From positions 1-8,426 of the forward strand of contig MNYE01000064.1 in NCBI GenBank assembly GCA_001873005.1: 8,426 bases of DNA, read 5' to 3'. Under the pieces are notes generated by a model. The model was not told where the DNA came from. It did not search any database and saw nothing but the letters and a program-made list of their open reading frames with translations. The position numbers were made by a program, and so were the translations under genes. Below, one piece after another: positions 5,377-8,426 of the stretch (the first letter of the stretch is position 1; the number at the start of each line of letters is the position of its first letter). The stretch is from Dehalococcoidia bacterium CG2_30_46_9. GTDB lineage: Bacteria; Chloroflexota; Dehalococcoidia; GIF9; AB-539-J10.

Positions 5377-7767
5377 ATGATTATTACTGGAGAGAGGAAA
5401 GAAAAAACGGTAGAGAAATTCCATATTCCTGAGGAATTGCCTATTCTTAGCCAGCAAGAGGCTGTGATTTACCCCTCCCTCATTGTTCCCTTGGCCACAG
5501 CAGAAGGGAAAATAATCAAGCTCATAGACGATGCTGCTGCTGGAGACAAGCTCATTGGCATCTTTGCTCCGCGGCCAGAGGTCAAGAAAGCTACCGAGCT
5601 TTACTCAGTAGGCATCGCCACCCTCATTGTTCGCATGTTTAAGATGCCTGACGGCTCAATTCGCGTCTTCCTACAAGGAATTTCCCGTATTAAGTTGAAA
5701 AAAATTACCCAGACTGAGCCTTATTTGAAGGCTAAAGTTGAGGTGATTGAGGATAAGGTGGAACAAACTACCGAACTTGAAGCTTTGGTAAGGAATTTGA
5801 CGGGACTATTCCAAAGGGTGATTGAGCTGGCACCTAACTTGCCTAGTGAGCTAAATGTCGCTGTGCTAAACATACCTGACCCAGGAAGCTTGGCTGATTT
5901 TATCGCTGCCAATATTAATCTCAAGTTTGAAGAAAGACAGGAGATTTTAGAGACTATTAATGTCACAGAAAGAATTAAGAAATTAACTGCCTTTGTCAAT
6001 CGTGAACTAGAGGTCCTGGAGCTAGGAAGCAAAATCCAGGCCCAAGCTAAAGAGGAGATGACTAAAGCCCAACGAGAATTTTTCCTCCGCGAGCAACTCA
6101 AGGCTATCCAGAAGGAATTAGGTGAAACGGATGAGAGGACTATCGAAATAAATGAGTTAAGGCAGAAGATTGCTGAGGCAAAGTTGCCCCCTGAAGCGAA
6201 TAAAGAGGCCGAAATGGAGCTTGAGCGTTTAGCCAAGATGCCACCGGGGGCGGCTGAATACACCGTATCGCGCACCTATTTGGATTGGCTCACCAACCTT
6301 CCTTGGTCAAGAAATACCGAGGATAATTTGGACATAAGCCAGGCATCCCGCGTTCTCAATGAAGACCATTATGATCTAGATAAGGTTAAGGAAAGGATTC
6401 TAGATTATCTCGCAGTGCGAAAACTCAAGCCGGATACGAAGGGCCCCATCCTGTGCTTTGTTGGACCGCCGGGCACAGGCAAGACATCCGTGGGACAGTC
6501 TATTGCTCGTGCTTTGGGAAGAAAATTCGTTCGCATGTCCCTTGGTGGTATTCGGGATGAGGCTGATATTCGGGGGCACCGGCGCACTTATGTAGGAGCT
6601 TTACCTGGCAGGATTATCCAGGGGTTACGTCGTGCCGGGTCTAACAACCCTCTATTTATGCTTGATGAGATTGATAAGATGGGAGTGGATTTCAGGGGAG
6701 ATCCTGCGGCTGCTCTCCTCGAAGTTCTTGACCCGGAACAAAACTTCTCCTTTGTTGATCACTATCTTGACGTCCCTTTCGACTTATCCAAAGTGATGTT
6801 TATCACCACGGCTAACATCATTGACCCTGTACCCCCGGCATTGAGAGACAGGATGGAGGTAATTGAGCTCCCTGGCTATACCGAGAATGAAAAACTCCAC
6901 ATTGCTAAGAAGTTTCTTATTCCCAAGCAACTCAAGGAAAATGGCTTAACGCCAGAGCAACTTGAGATTAGCGATGAAACTGTACTTGGCATTATACGGA
7001 ACTATACCAGGGAAGCAGGTGTGAGGAATTTAGAACGGGAAATTGGCACTATTTGTCGCAAAGTGGCTCGTCGCATAGCCGAGGAGAGAAAAGAGATAAC
7101 AGTAGTTACGAAAGAAATGCTCCATGATTACCTTGGTGCGGAGAAATTCCATTACGAACTGGCGGAAAAAGCTGATGAAGTTGGTGTAGCCACAGGTTTA
7201 GCCTGGACACCCGCTGGCGGTGATATCATCTTTGTTGAAGCCAGTTTGGTTCCCGGAAAGGGCAACCTCATCCTTACCGGTAGGCTTGGTGAGGTCATGC
7301 AGGAATCGGCACGGGCGGCACTTACTTATGCCCGCTCTCTCACTGCCAATTGGACACCTCCAGCGGATTTTGGAAAGAGCTTCTACGAAGAGACCGACGT
7401 CCACATTCATGTCCCGGCCGGTGCTATTCCTAAAGACGGCCCTTCTGCTGGTGTTACTATGGCAGTAGCCTTAATTTCAGCTCTCTATAAAAAGCCAGTG
7501 TGCAAAGACATCGGCATGACCGGCGAGATTACATTAAGGGGTAAAATCCTCCCCGTCGGTGGTATAAGAGATAAAGTGTTGGCAGCCCATCGTGCTGGAC
7601 TCAAGAAAATAGTTTTGCCTAAGGAAAATGAGAAGGATTTAGAAGAGGTTCCTCAAGAGGTGAAGGAAGAGCTTCAGTTCATATTTGTAGAGACCATTGA
7701 TGAAGCACTTGAAACTGCTCTCATAGACAGCGTTATTCCGAAATCCAATAAATGCCCTCTCCCCTGA
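5377..7767 (+). CDS. lon: ATP-dependent Lon protease (LonA type)
   Basis: This 796-residue protein degrades misfolded and some regulatory proteins as an ATP-driven hexamer in the cytoplasm. The N-terminal substrate-binding domain covers about residues 18-205, followed by a helical, charged, coiled-coil-like region at about 205-280. The AAA+ module has Walker A GPPGTGKT (363-370), Walker B LDEID (429-433), a sensor-1 region TTANIIDP, and ALRDRMEV (about 488-495) with the arginine finger area. The protease domain has the catalytic Ser690 in DGPSAG and Lys733 in GGIRDK, spaced 43 residues apart as in E. coli Lon (Ser679, Lys722). Soluble, with no membrane segment, hence LonA and not LonB. The start ATG 5377 has AAAAGG at 5366-5371 (5-base spacing). 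The last few residues (NKCPLP) and the TGA stop lie in a repeat fragment and are not part of the usual Lon end. Its place after hsp20 fits a protein quality-control pair. Confidence 0.97.
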   Translation: MIITGERKEKTVEKFHIPEELPILSQQEAVIYPSLIVPLATAEGKIIKLIDDAAAGDKLIGIFAPRPEVKKATELYSVGIATLIVRMFKMPDGSIRVFLQGISRIKLKKITQTEPYLKAKVEVIEDKVEQTTELEALVRNLTGLFQRVIELAPNLPSELNVAVLNIPDPGSLADFIAANINLKFEERQEILETINVTERIKKLTAFVNRELEVLELGSKIQAQAKEEMTKAQREFFLREQLKAIQKELGETDERTIEINELRQKIAEAKLPPEANKEAEMELERLAKMPPGAAEYTVSRTYLDWLTNLPWSRNTEDNLDISQASRVLNEDHYDLDKVKERILDYLAVRKLKPDTKGPILCFVGPPGTGKTSVGQSIARALGRKFVRMSLGGIRDEADIRGHRRTYVGALPGRIIQGLRRAGSNNPLFMLDEIDKMGVDFRGDPAAALLEVLDPEQNFSFVDHYLDVPFDLSKVMFITTANIIDPVPPALRDRMEVIELPGYTENEKLHIAKKFLIPKQLKENGLTPEQLEISDETVLGIIRNYTREAGVRNLEREIGTICRKVARRIAEERKEITVVTKEMLHDYLGAEKFHYELAEKADEVGVATGLAWTPAGGDIIFVEASLVPGKGNLILTGRLGEVMQESARAALTYARSLTANWTPPADFGKSFYEETDVHIHVPAGAIPKDGPSAGVTMAVALISALYKKPVCKDIGMTGEITLRGKILPVGGIRDKVLAAHRAGLKKIVLPKENEKDLEEVPQEVKEELQFIFVETIDEALETALIDSVIPKSNKCPLP

Positions 7768-7775
7768 AAAGAGAG
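7750..7775 (+). repeat. Repeat fragment supplying the end and stop codon of lon
   Basis: AAATGCCCTCTCCC at 7750-7763 is identical to 3471-3484 in the gyrA element. It is followed by a weaker hairpin, CTCTC (7757-7761) and GAGAG (7771-7775) with a 9-base loop. The lon stop codon TGA (7765-7767) lies in the loop. It looks like a degraded copy of the left hairpin of the gyrA element. No T run follows, so it is not a clear terminator. Confidence 0.6.
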
Positions 7776-7795
7776 AAGCAAAGTGAGGATGAAGA

Positions 7796-8426
7796 ATGAA
7801 ACTAATTTTTGTACACGGTTCCGGGAATACAGCTCAGGTCTGGCACTATCAAATAGCTCATTTTCCTGATACCGATGCAGTTAACCTTCCTGGTCACCTC
7901 ACTCCTGACGAACCTTGCACTAGCGTCGAGGATTACGCTGATTGGCTGCACAGTTATATTCTTGGGCACAAATATTCTGATCCTGTTCTAGTTGGTCACT
8001 CCCTGGGTAGTGCTATTTGTCAGGTGTATGCTCTGGCGTATCCTAAAGATGTTAGAGCTCTTGTTCTCACTGGTGCTGGAGCCAGACTACGGGTAGCTCC
8101 AGAGTTTCTTTCCTTAATGCGGGACGGCATTAAAGACCCCTCCGGTTGGCTTAAGAATTTCATTGAACCTCGCTATAGTCGAGTTGCAATAGAAGTAAGA
8201 GAGAAGGTGATAGCCAGAATAGCTCAGGTGGGACCCGCCGTGCAGTTAAACGATTTCATTTGCTGTGACAAGTTTGACATTATGGATAAGATTGACAAAA
8301 TTAAAGTACCTACCCTGGTTATCTGTGGCAGTGAAGACGAAATGACGCCACCAAAATATGCTTCCTATTTGGCTACCAAGATTAAAGGGGCAAAACTCGC
8401 CTTGATAAATGGCGGTACTCATCTTG
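7796..8426 (+). CDS. Alpha/beta-fold hydrolase (3' truncated)
   Basis: The frame opens at ATG 7796, with GAGG at 7785-7788 (7-base spacing), 28 bp after the lon stop, and runs off the window end after 210 codons. It begins MKLIFVHGSGNTAQVWHYQI, where HGSGN is the oxyanion-hole loop of alpha/beta hydrolases. The nucleophile elbow is GHSLG with Ser69; the acid is Asp181 in GSEDEMTP and the base is His209 in NGGTHL, so a complete Ser-Asp-His triad is visible. A cap region lies at about residues 95-160. The family includes esterases, lipases, epoxide hydrolases and related enzymes, and the substrate cannot be told from the sequence. No signal peptide is seen, so it is probably cytoplasmic. Only a short C-terminal part should be missing, since the catalytic His is usually near the end. 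Confidence 0.9.
   Translation, partial: MKLIFVHGSGNTAQVWHYQIAHFPDTDAVNLPGHLTPDEPCTSVEDYADWLHSYILGHKYSDPVLVGHSLGSAICQVYALAYPKDVRALVLTGAGARLRVAPEFLSLMRDGIKDPSGWLKNFIEPRYSRVAIEVREKVIARIAQVGPAVQLNDFICCDKFDIMDKIDKIKVPTLVICGSEDEMTPPKYASYLATKIKGAKLALINGGTHL

Noticed and set aside
5721..6275. A 184-codon open frame on the minus strand opposite lon
   Set aside because: It is the antisense of a highly conserved Lon region, has a low-complexity Ser/Leu-rich translation and no domain that I recognise.
7757..7775. Terminator between lon and the hydrolase gene
   Set aside because: The stem is only 5 bp and there is no T run; the next gene has its own ribosome binding site 28 bp after the lon stop.

Overview
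The window holds seven consecutive genes, all on the + strand, with no rRNA, tRNA, CRISPR array, transposase or phage gene. In order: the C-terminal end of aspartate kinase (lysC), a TPR-containing protein, DNA gyrase subunit A (gyrA), a MarC-family membrane protein, an Hsp20 small heat-shock protein, an ATP-dependent Lon protease, and the start of an alpha/beta hydrolase cut by the window end. Gaps are 2 to 28 bp except for a 113-bp AT-rich stretch before gyrA, so the layout suggests one or two operons (lysC-TPR, then gyrA to hydrolase, or a single read-through unit).

The protein sequences, moderate GC content and dense co-directional packing fit an uncultured bacterium; my best guess is Chloroflexota, perhaps class Dehalococcoidia, but this rests on general resemblance and is not proved by the sequence. 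The functions are mostly housekeeping: regulation of aspartate-family amino-acid synthesis, DNA supercoiling, and a protein quality-control pair (Hsp20 holdase next to the Lon protease).

The most notable signal is not a gene. At least four of the seven genes carry short GC-rich, partly palindromic repeats that are read through as protein. These are a tandem pair in the acidic tail of the TPR protein, a 126-bp nested composite in the C-terminal domain of GyrA (an exact multiple of three, with two internal hairpins), a different palindrome in the N-terminal extension of the MarC protein, and a fragment that supplies the last residues and stop codon of Lon. The lysC, gyrA and lon-end copies share exact DNA words with one another only in part: the TPR copies share 17 bp with the gyrA copy, and the gyrA copy shares 14 bp with the end of lon. 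The pattern recalls protein-coding palindromic repeats such as those of Rickettsia, but the sequences here are different.

A second point of interest is a strong Shine-Dalgarno and ATG inside lysC, placed where other bacteria start the separate regulatory beta subunit of aspartokinase. I saw no clear evidence of a wholly new multi-gene system here.
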